Positions 12,601 through 27,600 of a stretch of DNA of 64,000 nt are shown here, in pieces. Position 1 is the stretch's first letter. The number at the start of each line of letters is the position of its first letter. The translations under genes were made by a program, and so were the position numbers. Source of the stretch: Sipunculus nudus (lineage: Eukaryota; Annelida; Sipuncula; Golfingiida; Sipunculidae); contig CM049306.1 in the NCBI GenBank assembly GCA_026874595.1, forward strand, positions 31,241,519 to 31,305,518, written 5' to 3'. The notes beneath the pieces are model-generated. The model ran no database searches. It had not been told where the DNA came from and saw only the letters and a list, made by a program, of their open reading frames with translations.

Positions 12601-15600
12601 GTGTGTATATGTCGTCATGGAAACAGAGTCTGCTGGGTAGGAATCCTGAATGTGTGTTAGCTAGATCAATACGTACTAGGTGTGAAATAGTGAACCCTGT
12701 TACATGTATCATTTTACCTTCCACTCATGTTAGCAGCTGATGATGTGTTAATTATTAGAATGTGACATCATTCATGGTTTATGAGTTTGTGTTGTTTCAA
12801 TTGTTTCTCTGCACCATAGTTCGACTTAGTTTCAAAGAAAATTTACTATTGTTAAATCTAGGGCTATTAGGATATACCAGTAAAGCAGTACATACAAAGT
12901 CAAACATTTTTTTCTTATTATTATGTATCAAATATATTCATAAAAATAGAACACATATATACGCATTATTTAAATGATAATACACAATTTCAACAAATGC
13001 ACTTAGTCAACAGAATGGTTTTATAAAGGATATAAATCAACTATAGATTAAGACTATTTTACCAGAGAGTTCCACTTTTCAGGATGTTTACTTTTATCAT
13101 TATTGTTATCTGCTACAGCTCTTTTGATCTTTTGTTTATATTATCCCCTGCCTCAATGGAGGAGGGATATAGTGTCTGTCCGTAAACAATTTAATGCAAG
13201 GGGATATCTCAAAAAGTTTTCCTAGGATCTACTTCAAATTGGAGTAGCAGGTGCATTGTATGGGTTCTTCAGAGCTGATTAGGTTTTAGTCACACTTGAA
13301 TGATTTTTGAATTTTTTATCAATTTTTTTTTTATACAAAATTTTAATATTTCATATGTAACACTATTTCTCAAAAAGTTTTACTCAGATCTACTGGGATA
13401 ACTTACGAGGAATACAATGGATTTTAAAAAAACCACGGTGACTTACCAAAAATCTTATGGATTTTCATGAAATTCAGTATACATATTTACCAATCAAGTT
13501 TCTCACCTGAATTACATTCTCAACAAAATTCACCCATATTCACGCATGAGGTCAGAGGACACCGGATACACAATGCGTGTATTATGCATGTTGTGGTGCT
13601 CTTGTTATGAATCAATTTATACAAAATTTTTACATTTCACATACCACACACATCTCTCAAATGCATCTTTCCTTGAGATGGTGGGCATATCTTAAAGGTC
13701 TCCATACCTGAACAGGTTAAGGTCACAGGTTGATGGATTGGTGGATTTATTTATGAATTTTTATACTTAGTGTCAAACATTTTTATGCAGTATCTTAAAA
13801 AGTTTGACTAAAATCCATTTCTAATTAACAAGGCAGGTATATTTTATTGTTATCCTCGCTTGATAAGGTTTAGGTGCATTCTAAGTTCAATTTTTTTCTA
13901 CATGAGGTATCTTTGTTAATGAATTCACTTTCTGTATTATCAGCAGATTAGGTTATCTAATTATGCCTGCACAAAGTGGACTGTTTGGTCAGTTCTGTGA
14001 CTGTGAGGGTGTGCGTGATGGTGTGTGTACACATTTCTCACATTTCCATTTGGCAGGGATACAGTCCTCTGGACATTTTCTAGTTTTCAGTAGCTTCCTT
14101 CACTCCAGTGAAACTCAGTTGCATTAATGTGCACTGCAACTAAATATATCTTTGTTGAAAATTAAACCTTTACAATTCTATAACTTATTAGAAAAGGGCC
14201 CTAATATCAATTTATTTATCCAAGTAAAATTCCGAGTCAGTTATCCTTCTCCATTTAAACACTGATATAATGCTCACAAAACTTTCGTTTGTATGTGTAC
14301 AGTCTTGAAATAAAAGAACATATGTTTCTTTCTGAAGCTTACAAAATGAACTTTGTTGGATGATGCCACATTATTTCTAAAAACAAAACAAATTTAAAGT
14401 TAAGTATTCTCTATATTGCAAGGCCTGCCTAACTTTATCAGTATTGTCAGAAATACCTGTGTTGATATGTTGATGATACTTTATCATCAATTAAAGAATA
14501 TTTTGTAACAGTCAAGGTTACTTGGTAAGGGTTAGGCCTCACTTTACCCTAACCCCATTAGGCCAGTAAGAACGCCTCTCACTCACCAGTTATACACTGC
14601 TGTCATCCCATTTTTCTTCGTTGAACCGCTGTTTTTTCAAGATTCTATGGGTTCAACCAACAGGGTGAGCACAGGATAATTGTGTGCTACTGCCCTGTCA
14701 TGTACTGTAATCTGAAATTCTGAAGATAAACATAGATAAGGTTAAGACAGCATTGAAAATAGGTACAGTTACCTCCACACACAAAAATAAATAAAAAGTA
14801 AGTCCTTACTATGTAAGTATTTATTATTGTATACCTGAAACCTGTAAAGTCTAGGGAGTAAAACGCTTGGCTCTCTCTACTGGTGACCTGGGTTTCGATC
14901 CCAGCATGACTATGAGAGTGGGTACTAGTAGTCTGTCTAAGGCCAGTGGTGTTCTCCATGTTCTCTTGTTTCCTCCACCTCTTCCAACTGCTGACCACCA
15001 TCTGAGCCATGGAAAGTGCTGCAGTTAATTATAATGTATTATAACTGTTTGTACCATCCAAGTAAAATAAATAAGTATATTTTAGTCTAGGAATAATGAT
15101 TTATAACCACTATGGAGATGTGCAGGGATTTTGGGACAAATAATTTAATCATTAATTTTTAGCTCAGCTGACTTATAAATTGTAGTCCATTGTCCGTCTG
15201 TCCGTCCTGCTGTCCGTCTATAAGACAGGCACGTTTTGACACTGTTGGACCTACAAATCCAAAATTCTGCATACTGTTAGATGTCCCCAAAATCTCCTAC
15301 CAAACCAAAAACTGGGTCACTGTGACTTCGTTCCTCTGAAAAATTAAGGAAAAACCTCAAATTTCCATTAAAAACCTATTATCACATTTCAGGACTGCCT
15401 AATATCAAAACCACTTATCTGTTTTCCTTAGTATTTATCAGAAGTATTCTCCTGTATATTTCCTGTATACATGCCAGAAATTAAGCCTGTAAAGTGTAAT
15501 TGTATCCGCCATAACAAAGTTTTGCAGATACTATGTTTTTGACCGGGTTCCGCCTCCACTGCCACATTCGTTTCTGGAGAACTCCTCTGAGACTACTGGA

Positions 15601-18600
15601 CTGAATTTTTTCGAAACTTACACCAATTATCGGGTCACATGTGTAATGGTGCCTAACCAATTTGCGTTGACCTCTGACCTTTCCTCTCGCCAGTGTGACC
15701 ATCTGTGCGTCTGTTTTGACACATAAACCCACAGGTATATCTTCGGACTCATTTGACCAATCAGGAAAAATTTTTTGTACAAATGTAGCCCTTGAATAGC
15801 TTTATAACATACACAAAAAATGGTGGCGCCACCTGCAACCATGTTTGCACAGTGTCCATCTGTTCGTCTGCCTTGGGTTAAAATCACTCATACCTCTGCA
15901 GTGGTTTGACTAATTCACCTGAAATTCAGCATGCTTATACATCCTGGATAGTTTTCTTGATTTTATGACAGGTAGCGCCACCTACATTCATGTTCACGCT
16001 GCAGACTTCCATGCTTATATCTATGGACTGGTTTGAAGCATCTTCCTGATGATCTTCTGAAAATTTGCATGTGTTTAGATCTCACATGGCTGTTTATCAT
16101 ACATGAAACTGGTGGCGCCACCTGCAACCATTTTTGCACAGCGTTCATCTGTTAGTTTGACATGGGTTAAAATCACTCATATCTCATCAGTGGTTTGACT
16201 TATACACCTGAAATTTGGAATGCATATACATCCTGGATAGCTTGATTTTATGACAGGTGGCGCCACCTACATTCACGTTCATGCTGCAGATATCCATGCT
16301 TATATCTCCAGACTGGTTTGAAGTATCTTCCTGATGTTTTGCATGTGTTTGGATCTCACATAGCTCTTTATCATACAAGAATCTGGTGGCGCCACCTGCA
16401 ACCATTTTTGCACAGCATCCATCTGTTTGTCTGCTGTGGGATAAAATCACTCATATCTTGGCAGTTGTTTGACTTTTCCACCTGAAATTTTGCATGTGTA
16501 TACATCTTGGATAGTTTCTTGTTCAAATTACAGGTGGCACCATCTACAATCATGTTTATGTGGCAGACATATATGCTAATATGTAACACATCTAACTCTT
16601 TTTCCCCTTACCACTCGATCCATGCCTCACTTCACCCGTCCTACTCTGATTTTGGTGGATACACGTAGTCACTTGTTGACTACCCATATTCTAGTTTCTT
16701 TAAGTTATGGGGCAAAACATAATGGACTTGGTGAAAAATCAGGAAAAATATTTACTCACTTAACATGAACATTTTTTATGCCAGAGAATTTTTTTTCAAG
16801 TATATAACTTTGTTTAATTAAGATTCAATTGTATACCCAAAATTAGATCTGAATTTTGTAAAATTTTTTAGTCATTAGCATAAAAATAAAATCAGTACCT
16901 TAAATTTTGCCCAACTTTGACCATGGCACATTTTTTTCCTGTGAGTACTGTTAATGTAATTTTCACAGTATGTTAACTTAAGTATTTAATTTGTTTAAAT
17001 CTGAAATTTGAAAATAAAGGGTTGAAAATTAGGCTAGTTATTGAAATTTTTCTTGAGGCTCTATTGTAGTCACTTGCTTTACCAGATGTCCAGATGCAGG
17101 TTGACCACTCCTTGTCACTGGAAGTCTGAGCTATGCCAGGGTAATCCTGATTTGTTACAGTCACTGGGGGAGATTCCCTGCTGTGACAGGTGTACAAATC
17201 CCCCCCCCCCTCCCCCCACCCCTCAGTGAATATATAAATATACATTTGTATGCATGATATGGTGTTATATGAAAAGACTGAGATTCATGATGATAGAATT
17301 TAGAATTATGAATCAACTTTTATATTCAGTTATATATGTCATATTGTATAAATGTAAAGAAATATAAACTTAAAATAAAAAAAATGAGGATCTTATACAA
17401 ACATGTGTTCATTAATCTCCAGCCTCAGCAGAATTGATTGAATTTAAACATATTCTTGCCCCAGGAGAATGGAACATAAAGTGGTGAGCTCTGTCTGTCC
17501 ATCATCTCTCCATTATCATTAAATATTTATATATTAATTATGAAATTTGTTCTATAACCATTGTTGAAATAACTTTCATATGCTGTATGTGTATTGATTT
17601 AAGCTATTAAAGTCTGAAATTTGAAAGCAACTTATATATTCAGTTGTGTAATATTGCAGATGTAATACTTAAAAAAATGATATAATAAAAGAAATTAAGA
17701 AATAATTGAAACTTCATATATTATCAGCTTTTGTTTGTCTACCAGTCTCTCTTTCCATTTTTTATTATTAGGTATTTGTGAATAAACTATTTCATCCTGT
17801 AAGCATTGTTGTATTTAGTGAAAATCCTATGTGAATACTCTATAATAATACAGAGATGTTGTAACTCCCATTTTTCCATGCCCCCCCCCCACCACCACCA
17901 CCAACACCAATTCCTTGCATCTGCTGACTGGGGACATTAGTTATATTTCAAATGTACACATTATATAAAATAAAAAATATATATAATTTATTATAAAAAA
18001 AAAAGATCCATTTGAGCAAATGTGTAAACTACTGAACTGTCAACAATTTATCAAAAAGCCAACCAATGGTCATGGTAATAATATACATCTTATGTTCACA
18101 AACTGCTCACATTCTTCAATTTAACATTAGAGAATGCATGGTTTGGTCACAAAATATTATTTGCTACAATTTCTTACTCATCAGTACAAACCAATCATGT
18201 CAACCAGCCATGGCCTATATTACCTTTTCCTCTTAGACTTTATCTCCATTTGATATTATTTTAGATTTTTACCTTCAAGGTCAACTTCAGCTGAGCACAG
18301 TGACCAATGGATCCCTTTTTCACATTTGTTATTGTTGCATTTCATGAGGCATGTAAAATTAGCTGGCAATAAAATGACCTCCCAGTGGGACTGTGATCAT
18401 AAGGTCATTCAGTGGCATGAATATGACATGATGGAAATTCATTGAATAACACTAATAGACAATAGTTGTAAATGGGCCATGAGTTTATGCATGGTTAAAT
18501 GCCTGTGAAAATATATATCTTTCATCAAATTTACTTTTAAAATACTTCAGTCATAAATGATTAAATATGGGATATCTTGGAGTAATATATGCTATAACAA

Positions 18601-21600
18601 TTTCATAATGATCTATGGTATATGGTAACATGTTGATACATGTGAAATAGTGTAATCCATAGTTGATACATGTGAAATAACATATTAATCATATGCAGAC
18701 CATGCCTGTGCTACACACAGTGAAACAAAATGTCCACTTTTGCAGGTATTTCACTCATAAATGGTTTGTGAGGCTGTTCTGTCCTCTGTTAAATCATGGT
18801 GGACATTTGATAAAGTACAATTCCAAAAGCATGTAACTAGATATATAATCAGTTTTTTTTTCAAGCCATTGTTAATCTGTTGAATCAACTTTCATTTAAA
18901 CAGTGTATGTAAAGTGAAACCTGTTTAATAAAACCACCTGTGGGACTACACAATATTTGTCTGACTAAAGTGGTCTTTATTCCAAGGTGGTCTTATTAGA
19001 TGGGTTTGAAGGGCAGTCTTAATACACAGGTGGTCTTTCAGACAGGTTCCACTCTTAGTATATTCAGTAGTTTGTACATGCCCCATCATGCTTGCCAGTC
19101 CTAAGCACATTTTTCATGAATTCACAAAATACATATCCTCAAGCCAAGGAAAAGAACGGTTATCAAGATGGTTAATATCATACCACCTGAGGTGAAAAAT
19201 TATCCGGACAGCATATAAAGATTTGGCTTAGTACACATATGTGTTAAATTGTCATCTATTTTCATGCTGAGGACAGGCATTTATGTATTAATGATGTTTG
19301 CATCAATTTGTAAATGTAATAATAACTAAATAATGGCAGCAAAAAAAAACTTATCAACTTCTGATAAAGTAGGTCAGTCTTAAGATAAAGGTAAGCCTTA
19401 TCTGCTCATCTAAGTAGTAGTTTTAGAACTAAAACAAGATGTTACTTGTGTGATATATATGTAAGATGCACTTTGAAATTCAGTGGTTATTGGACAGAGA
19501 AAAATAAAAGATTGTATGAGCTATCCCATGTTTCACACAGAAGTGCTTTCTGAACAAACAATATAACCTGCTTCACTTAAGCCTATCTCTTGTTCAAACA
19601 GCGAGTCTTTCATAAGTTATGCCTTGGTGCTCTCTGTATTGTTACTGCCCATACGTGGCTTTTATGGGGACTCTTGTCTCAGAGATACTTGAGTGTTAAA
19701 TTCATTCTACCTTTTTTTTTTGTAAACGGAGTACAAAGTTGATAATTTTATAGATATTTATAAAGCGTTAGATTTTATTTTGAGACTTAGAAATTTAAAA
19801 ATAATTATGCAGGCCAGCAAATAAACAATTTAACTTGATAAAAAAATCTGCATTTAACCCTGTCATCAAGTGTCACAGCATTAGAAATGATATTAAGAAA
19901 AATCTTTCAGAAGGTAAAAGGAACACTGAATTGTTTGTAATTTTTGCCTGAATATTTCCTATTTTTGATAAGACATCTAAGTAATGGTTTATTGTGTTTC
20001 CTGAAATTTGATTTACTTATAGATCCCACAAATGATACTTCTACGAGTTTTTCACAGGTGGTGGTGTCTATTTTTAATAGATATGTAGATGTATTAGTTA
20101 CATTTTAGACCAATGAAGAGTCCTTTCAGTTTTAGCCTTTAATGATGCCATTTGACAATGCATGCAGCATAGATCAGTGCAAATATATCTCATTTAATAT
20201 ACTATTAGATCTATTTATTTACACATGTTTTAATAGAATGTTGACATCATGCTAATAAAACAGGTTTGTAGTTGTACCCCCAGCCAGATGTTAAAGTATA
20301 TAACATTGAGTTGTAAATTTTGATATGTCATGAATGTGAGCAATGTACACCACTTCTTCCTCAGAGCAACGTACTTGTGATAAGATTCATGAAATTATAA
20401 GATAAGATGAAATAAGACATACTTTATTAATCCCTTGCATTGAAATTATATTGTGCTGGCACATTAATAAAAACTACATATCACTCTTTGACTTGTTGCA
20501 GGTTAATGACTTTCCTAGCTTCCTGAGTGGGGAAGAGAGAGAAAACACTCAACATATCACCATCAACTACTGCGCACGGCAACAAACAAAAAACAAAAAG
20601 AAGGACAAGCAGGGATCACTAACGGCCAGGTCAAGTACAGGAAATGTCACTGCACGTTCACTGCCAGAAACCTCTCACAGGCTCAGCGTTGGTCCTGAGC
20701 AGTTCTACCAGGAGGTACTCACTGCTCGGGAGTCTAAAACAGGACTGCAACTAGGTGAGCAGCTTACAGTAAGCCTTGATGCTTCCCTCCTCCACCATCT
20801 CATGGACAGCCAAGATGGTGAAAGGCGTAAATCTAGTAGTAATATAATGCGGGGTACGAAACACTCGTCCTCATTACCATCCAAACTTCAACAGAGTGCC
20901 AGCGAGCAGGTGCTCACTGTTCCCCGCCCTAGTAAAAGCGAAAGACGTCACTCTAGTGGAAGTGATATCCGTCCGTTACCTCAAGTGCCATCTCAGAGTA
21001 AATCTGCCGAAAAAATTAATGCTGTCCACAGCAGTCCTGCAGTACGGTATGATGCCAAAGGGAGGAGTGCTAGTGTAGATGAGGAAGATTATGTCCCGCC
21101 TCCATTGGAAGGTTTGAGTGAAGATGAAGGGGATGAAACTGAACTTCTCAGTCCAAAAAATAGAAGAACTGGAACAAAAGGAGAACCACCTCTTAGGTAA
21201 AACAGATTCTTAATTTTCCTTGTGATTGTGGTAAGTTCTGTTTCAACTGAAAATGTGGTTTCAGTAAACAACATAATACTGCAGAATTACCCAGAATACG
21301 CCTTCACTGCCCAAAGTTTGTTAAACTTTGTAAATTTTAGTTTAATAAATATAATACAGTATTCCAGAGTATTTTCTTTTGGTATATTGATGGTGATGCA
21401 GTGTTCTGCCCAATGAGAAGATTATTTTAACTTGAATTCAGCATTAATGATTAACTGATATTTCCTGTTTGTAAAGGAAGCTATTACAGTGGCCAAATTA
21501 GAAAGAATAGTTCGCTAATACTACTGTCATAGATTTATGCATGTAATTAGCAGAGCTCACAGCAGGTTTAAGTCATGACCAAATTGTGACGGTCTCTTGC

Positions 21601-24600
21601 TTTGCTGTGTAGCAGGTAGTCTTTTGCAGCTGGGTCGTTTGTTTTTGTCAGTACTAGAGAGGTGTTCCATATCAATAACTATTAACTATTGGTGTCTCTA
21701 ATGCAGTGTAAGGAATTAAGAGGTGTCCCTTATAGAGCGATGCTCATCAGGAAAGGTTTCTACTTACCTTATGGTTAAGAAATTCTAGTTTCTGGTAATA
21801 AATGCTTTGTTGTAAATATGAAATTGTTTGTGAAACAAGTATTGATTATTTCCAGAGTCATCAGTATTTGTGTTTATTCTTGTTAGAGCCATTGACAATC
21901 TTGTCATTCCTCTAGTCTTGCATTCCTTCATCCTGACTGATATATTGCAAAGCCCTACTTTATCAAACTATTGGCTTATCTTAGGCTTTATGAGACAATT
22001 TAATATAAACATCTACAAAGTAACAAACAATTATTCCCTTTCCCTCAAATACAAAGCAATGTTTTAAAATATTGAGACTGTATATTACATTGAAAAGTCA
22101 CAAGCCTTCTGGCTGTGTGAACACTTTTTACCCCTTGCAGCTGAGTTTGGTATTCATAACTAGGGTTGTTACGATACATTATCTGACAGTACAATACATA
22201 TAGTGATGCTTTGCTCATAATACAGTACACAATATGATATACATATGATATATTATTATTAAAATTACATGCCAGATTTTCCCTTGTATTTGGATAAATA
22301 AGCATACTTTCCTGTACTCTTATTAAAAAATGGGTCAAATTTTGCTCCCACTATGTTCCCACTCTATCAACTTCTTATGACATTAATATTATTTTATCAA
22401 AGCCATGTATCTGTTGCCAGGAAAATGGATAAAAGCCTAGCAGATTGCACAGAGCCAATGTTGTTACATTTCATTTTGAATGACAGCTCATCGGCCCATG
22501 CAGCAACTCACATGCATAGACCACAGGCTCAGACAGACAGGCCCAACACCTCACTGGCACAAAGCCTTATGAACAAAACCCAGCAGGGTGTGGGGCCTGT
22601 CTGTCTGATCCTGTAGCCTATGACTGTTATCCATTTTTTCTGGCAATGGATACATGGCTCTGATAAAATAGTCTTAATTTTATAAGAGGTTGATATAGGG
22701 GGAACATAGTGTGAGCAATATTCAACCTGTTATTTTATGAGAGTAACTCTTGTCAAATTTTATTCCCAAACCATGAATAAAACTGATTTCCAAACAGCCA
22801 ATCAGAATCATTTTACTGTTCTGCTTGTTCCTGGTCAGTGATTGACCTTCGATGCCGTAAGTGGTGAAGCAAGTCTTTTTTTAAATGTGGGACATTGCTT
22901 TCCAGTCAAAAATCAAATATCATCAATGTATCGATAAATGGGACCTCTCAAGATACTGATATGATATTTGACTTTCTATCGTGATGTATAGTGCCCTTGT
23001 GAATCATTTCAGCTTATTGTTCATGGATATTATAGAATCCTGTAGGTCATATGGCAAGCAATTTATAATGTACCTTAGGGATTAATCTGATTGGAGAGGT
23101 CAGGCCAAGGAAAGCAACCAGGTATGATAAGTCTTGGCTTGCCTGACATAGAGACATTAAGTGTTGTCCTGTATGATCAGCATAGGAACCATCCATCGAT
23201 AGGGCATGGCACTCTCCATGACAACCGACCAGGAGTGGTATTCGTAACTTGTTGTACAACAAGCATGTAGCTCACTAGCACATGCACCAGACATGCACTC
23301 ATAAAAAAGTCATGTTTAGGTGGCATCCAGTGCAGACAAACAGTTTCATGAAATCTTTTTTTTCTTGAAAATTAATGTATTAATCAGTGTGGTGTTTATT
23401 ATGCTAAAAAACTAAAATAGTTAACAGCAAAGTTGTACCTCAAACCACTGGTACTCAGCTGAAGCTGCCAGTGTAACAAGTATTTCAGCTTATTAAAAAA
23501 TAAAATAAAATGATACTTATAACCATATTTTTTTTGGTGACAGATCTAATTCTACCAGAAAAGAGGTCACCATGACCTGATTTATTCAAGTTGCAGGATA
23601 GGTTTTAAATTAATGCCCCTGGAAAATTTATCAGCATTAACTAACCTGGGCAATATTTGTTAACTGCTATAGCCATTTTTGTGTGACTCAAGATAAGTTC
23701 TTCACAAACTGTATATATTATCTTATGACCAAAGACAATATTCAATGAATAGTCCTACCCAGTGTCAGTCCATTTATAACAAAAATCTTTATTAAATTAA
23801 GAATTTCTTGTAAATGCGTTTGGGTTCCTGCTATGACGATTTTTATTCAGTCAAATTAAAAAAGATTTGTTTTTATTAAGAAAAAAAGTTGTTATAACTA
23901 TGTTTTGATGTGAATTTAACAAAATTCTTTAATAAATGCAAACTAAATCACTGTTTCCTTTAAAAGCAGATATAAAACTTTGAAAAGTGAATGTGTTTCA
24001 CAAATAATGTGCCTAGTTTTGCTTGACATGAGTACAGTTTCTATTGGAAAACCTTAAGCTTTTTCATACAAATATATACATTTATCAGTTAGTGGAAGTC
24101 GAAACTGGGTTCCATTTTGCACAGAAATTAAGAAAACTGAATGTATTGCACTGTATATAATTGTTTAAAGAACACTGTATTGACTGCATTAGGTCACACC
24201 AAAATCATTATTTGTCCTACAGAGTCACTGTTCCTATTATTCACAGATAAGAATTTTCTTTTGTAAATAAACACTGGCAACATTGCCAGGGTGTTCATTT
24301 CTGGATCCTGTCAAGGAAATCATAATGTATGTGACAGATATTATTGAAAATAGATTGAAATTTGTGTTCTCATTTTTTGAGCACATGTATCTTACCTGCA
24401 AGTTGAAATATGTCACATATATTATCTCAGACTTGAAATTTTTATCTAGGAAAAGAAAAATATGCTCCATAATTTATTTGGTTCAGAGGCTGTAGAACAA
24501 AACATTTTTTATGGTGTGGCCTTAATGTTAATCAACAGGGTATAATGTAAATGAAAAGGATATCATTATAATTTCATGTAAATGTAAAGTCACAAGGGTT

Positions 24601-27600
24601 GCATGAGGAGGCTGTTGCACTGTGTTTAGATGTTCCTGTATGAAATGTACTCACAATATTACTAATGTTCATGGTTGTTCAGTCACCCCGTGCACAACGT
24701 AGAGAATGTCAAGGCCGGTCACAGCTGTTTCGGTAAAAAAAAGAAGAGGAGGAAAGCTCCACCAGACCTGAGTCCAGTCACAGAGAATGGGCATGAATCA
24801 CCATTGTGTGTACCCTCACCTTTACATGTATATTTTATGTGCAATTTATTGTACATCTGTACCTCACCAGCAATGGATAGCACCTAACCCTTCACTGTAC
24901 ACTGTGTACTGTCATTGTAATTATGTCTGTACAAAATCAGAGCTAATTGGTAAAAAAAAGTGCAGTACAGGTGAATGGTCACAATCAGGCTTAACTCTTA
25001 CTTGAATTAATAAGTTAATTTTCCCTTTGATGTTGTCCTATTCTAATCCAAATTTGTTCATGTTGATGAAATCATCAAGATAGCTCTTCATGGAAGCCAG
25101 AAAAATAAGGACACACCATCAGTGAGGAAGCCAGTATACGTATATGGCATGTCACCTATCCTGCACTTTTACCAGCTTTTTTAATATTTGTACATGTATT
25201 GTAAAAAGTTACCTAAAAATAACAGTCAATATGAGCATAATAATTTTCCATTTTCTACCCCAAATGTTAGGATGAGTATGAGTTTAATCAATTTATCCTG
25301 TGATTTGTATCATAAATGAAATGAATGTAACATGATGACTAGAAAAGCATTATATTGTCTAATGTCTTTCATAAATTTACCAAAGACTTATGACTGAGAG
25401 AAAAATCAGCATTTTGGATCATGAGTTTAATACATTTAACAGAACTGTTTTACCATGGTAATGATTTTTTCATCATTTCCTGTAAGGTGTTTAAAATATT
25501 TATCAAAAAGTTTCTGTGATGAAGAGTAAATCAATATTTCTTATAAAGTTGAAAAAAATACCATAAAGGTGTGAAAAATTATTAGTGAGCAGAATGTGTT
25601 TGATACTGCTACCAAAATGTCTTAATTAATATCTGTGATATGATTTATCAGACAAGTATTGTGTAATGATTAGAAAAATACTGTATCATTATTTGAAATA
25701 AAATATGGTATTGTTTTAAATATGGACCTGATAGTGTTGTAAAGCAGCAGATTTGCTGGTGTTTTTTTATTGATGAAATTTAGTAATCATTTGTTCAAAA
25801 AGAGAATGAATGATATCTGTGAAAAATGAGAAACCAGTACAAAATTATAGAACTATGATGGAAGTGTTCTTTAACATTTTCATGATTTTTAGTGTTTTGA
25901 AACTAAAATTTTAAGCTATCAAATATTATGTGCCATGCTTTGCTTTAGTTGCTTAGCTAGCATAGAATCTGTTAACATTACTGATCCTCATGTAATACAC
26001 ACCTAATATGTTGCGAAAGTTTAACTTAACTATTAAACATGGCTTGAAATTTGCTGTGAATCCAAATGGATGAAAGCAGTTATTCAGCAATCACACCACT
26101 AAATATATGGCTTGGTGCTTTGAATGTTGTGAATGGTTATTAAGAATTCATTACAAAATTACATAATCATCATGCTTTGTACACAACCATGGTCTCATTC
26201 TCATGACGGTATCAGTATTATCACAGAAACCATCACACATATAAAGCCAACCAATCTCACTGCTGTAAGATTAAGCGTATTCCAGACTATATATACAGAA
26301 GAGAGCCTTATATCCAGAAAGTTAATTATTAATAAAATATCTACTAACATACAGATATCTTAATTTTTATTGGCTGCTCAGTGCCAGCTGGCTGTAACTC
26401 TGAGAACCTGTGCTCCTTTTATTCAGTGGATGTTACATTTGTGTGAGTTTGGCCTGTCTTTTAATATATATATATATAATGCCTAGACATAAAGATGAAG
26501 ACTCAGAGCAGATTTCAAGCCCATATAATCCAGATAGTCATTGTTTGTCACCTTGGTATTAGTTATGAGCAGGCTTTCCTTTCTCTCTTCTGTAGGACAC
26601 CCACCACTTGTTAAAATGGTATAGAAAGACTAGGTAAATTTACAGATTGAAGTCATCAACTTGATTAAGAAAATTGGGTAACAGTTTATGAGCAACACTA
26701 CTGCAGATTCTCTATATGTGTAAAATTAAAACCAAGGTAGAATTAGTATAATACTTATTTTCCACTATATAGCTGTAACAGTTAGCTCTGTTAGTCTGTT
26801 GCCAGCTGTCATGAAAAAATTTTTATATTTCCTTTCTACAGTACAAATATAATTTTCAAATTCCAGGTTTTGTTGATTTAATGATTAATATAAATTATAG
26901 GATCTTTGCACCTGAGAGTATAAAGGAGTGTAATTAAAATTAAAAAAATTAACTCCACCTGTTAATGAAGCACTCAAAATTTCCTTATCCATTGACATTA
27001 ACAAAATATCTTCCTCCTTTAAGGAAAATATATTGTATGATGCTTCTGTGGTGTAGCAAAGGAATTTATTATGTCACTAAGCATATAATAATATAATAGT
27101 ATAAACTTTATTATTTTACATGGATTGTACAAATAGTTATTAAATTAATCAAGGCACTCCATGGCTCAGATGATAGCGTTCAGTAGTCTGTATCAATAAT
27201 AAATAGTTACAAAATAAGTTTCTATGTTTCACCCATGGAACCATGTATAAATGTTATGTGACAGATTTCGCTGTGAATTTGAGTGTCTATTATATTAAAA
27301 TCAACACATATGACCCTGCAGGGTGTCAGGGTCAACATATGCCTTCAAGTATAGTAACTTATTGTTCCATGCACCCATGCTTGTTTTATGTCATTTGTAA
27401 GTCAAACATATTATTGCCAACCCATGTATCAAAGTTGTTTCAGCTGGCAGAAAAACATTACCAGACATAACTGAGGTTTGACATAAGATGGTTTTAATTG
27501 GTTATTATAAAGCTTATTGTCTTAAAGCTTATACCTAATAATGTTTCACCTTTCTTGTAAATAGTAGCATAGCAATGCAAGTAATATAGTCTTTATAATC

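Larger units (their letters stand above)
6673..20501 (+). other. C12orf56 intron 1 (13.8 kb), repeat-rich
   Basis: GT at 6673 and AG at 20500-20501 bound it. No internal exon was supported. It holds the SINE at 14846, the MITE at 11588, the palindrome-cored array at 15822-16544, a small TIR element at 18913, decayed tandem repeats at 13140-14080 and C-rich tracts at about 17199-17216 and 17881-17890. Other stretches show no recognisable feature. Confidence 0.8.

Noticed and set aside
14870-14905. Possible tRNA gene
   Set aside because: Only a B-box-like T-arm is present; no acceptor stem or anticodon arm can be formed, and a related copy elsewhere shows it is a SINE.
15481-16589. Chain of overlapping minus-strand ORFs with repeated VAGGAT
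   Set aside because: They are translations of the palindrome-cored array in several frames; frames change between units and there is no splice or start context.
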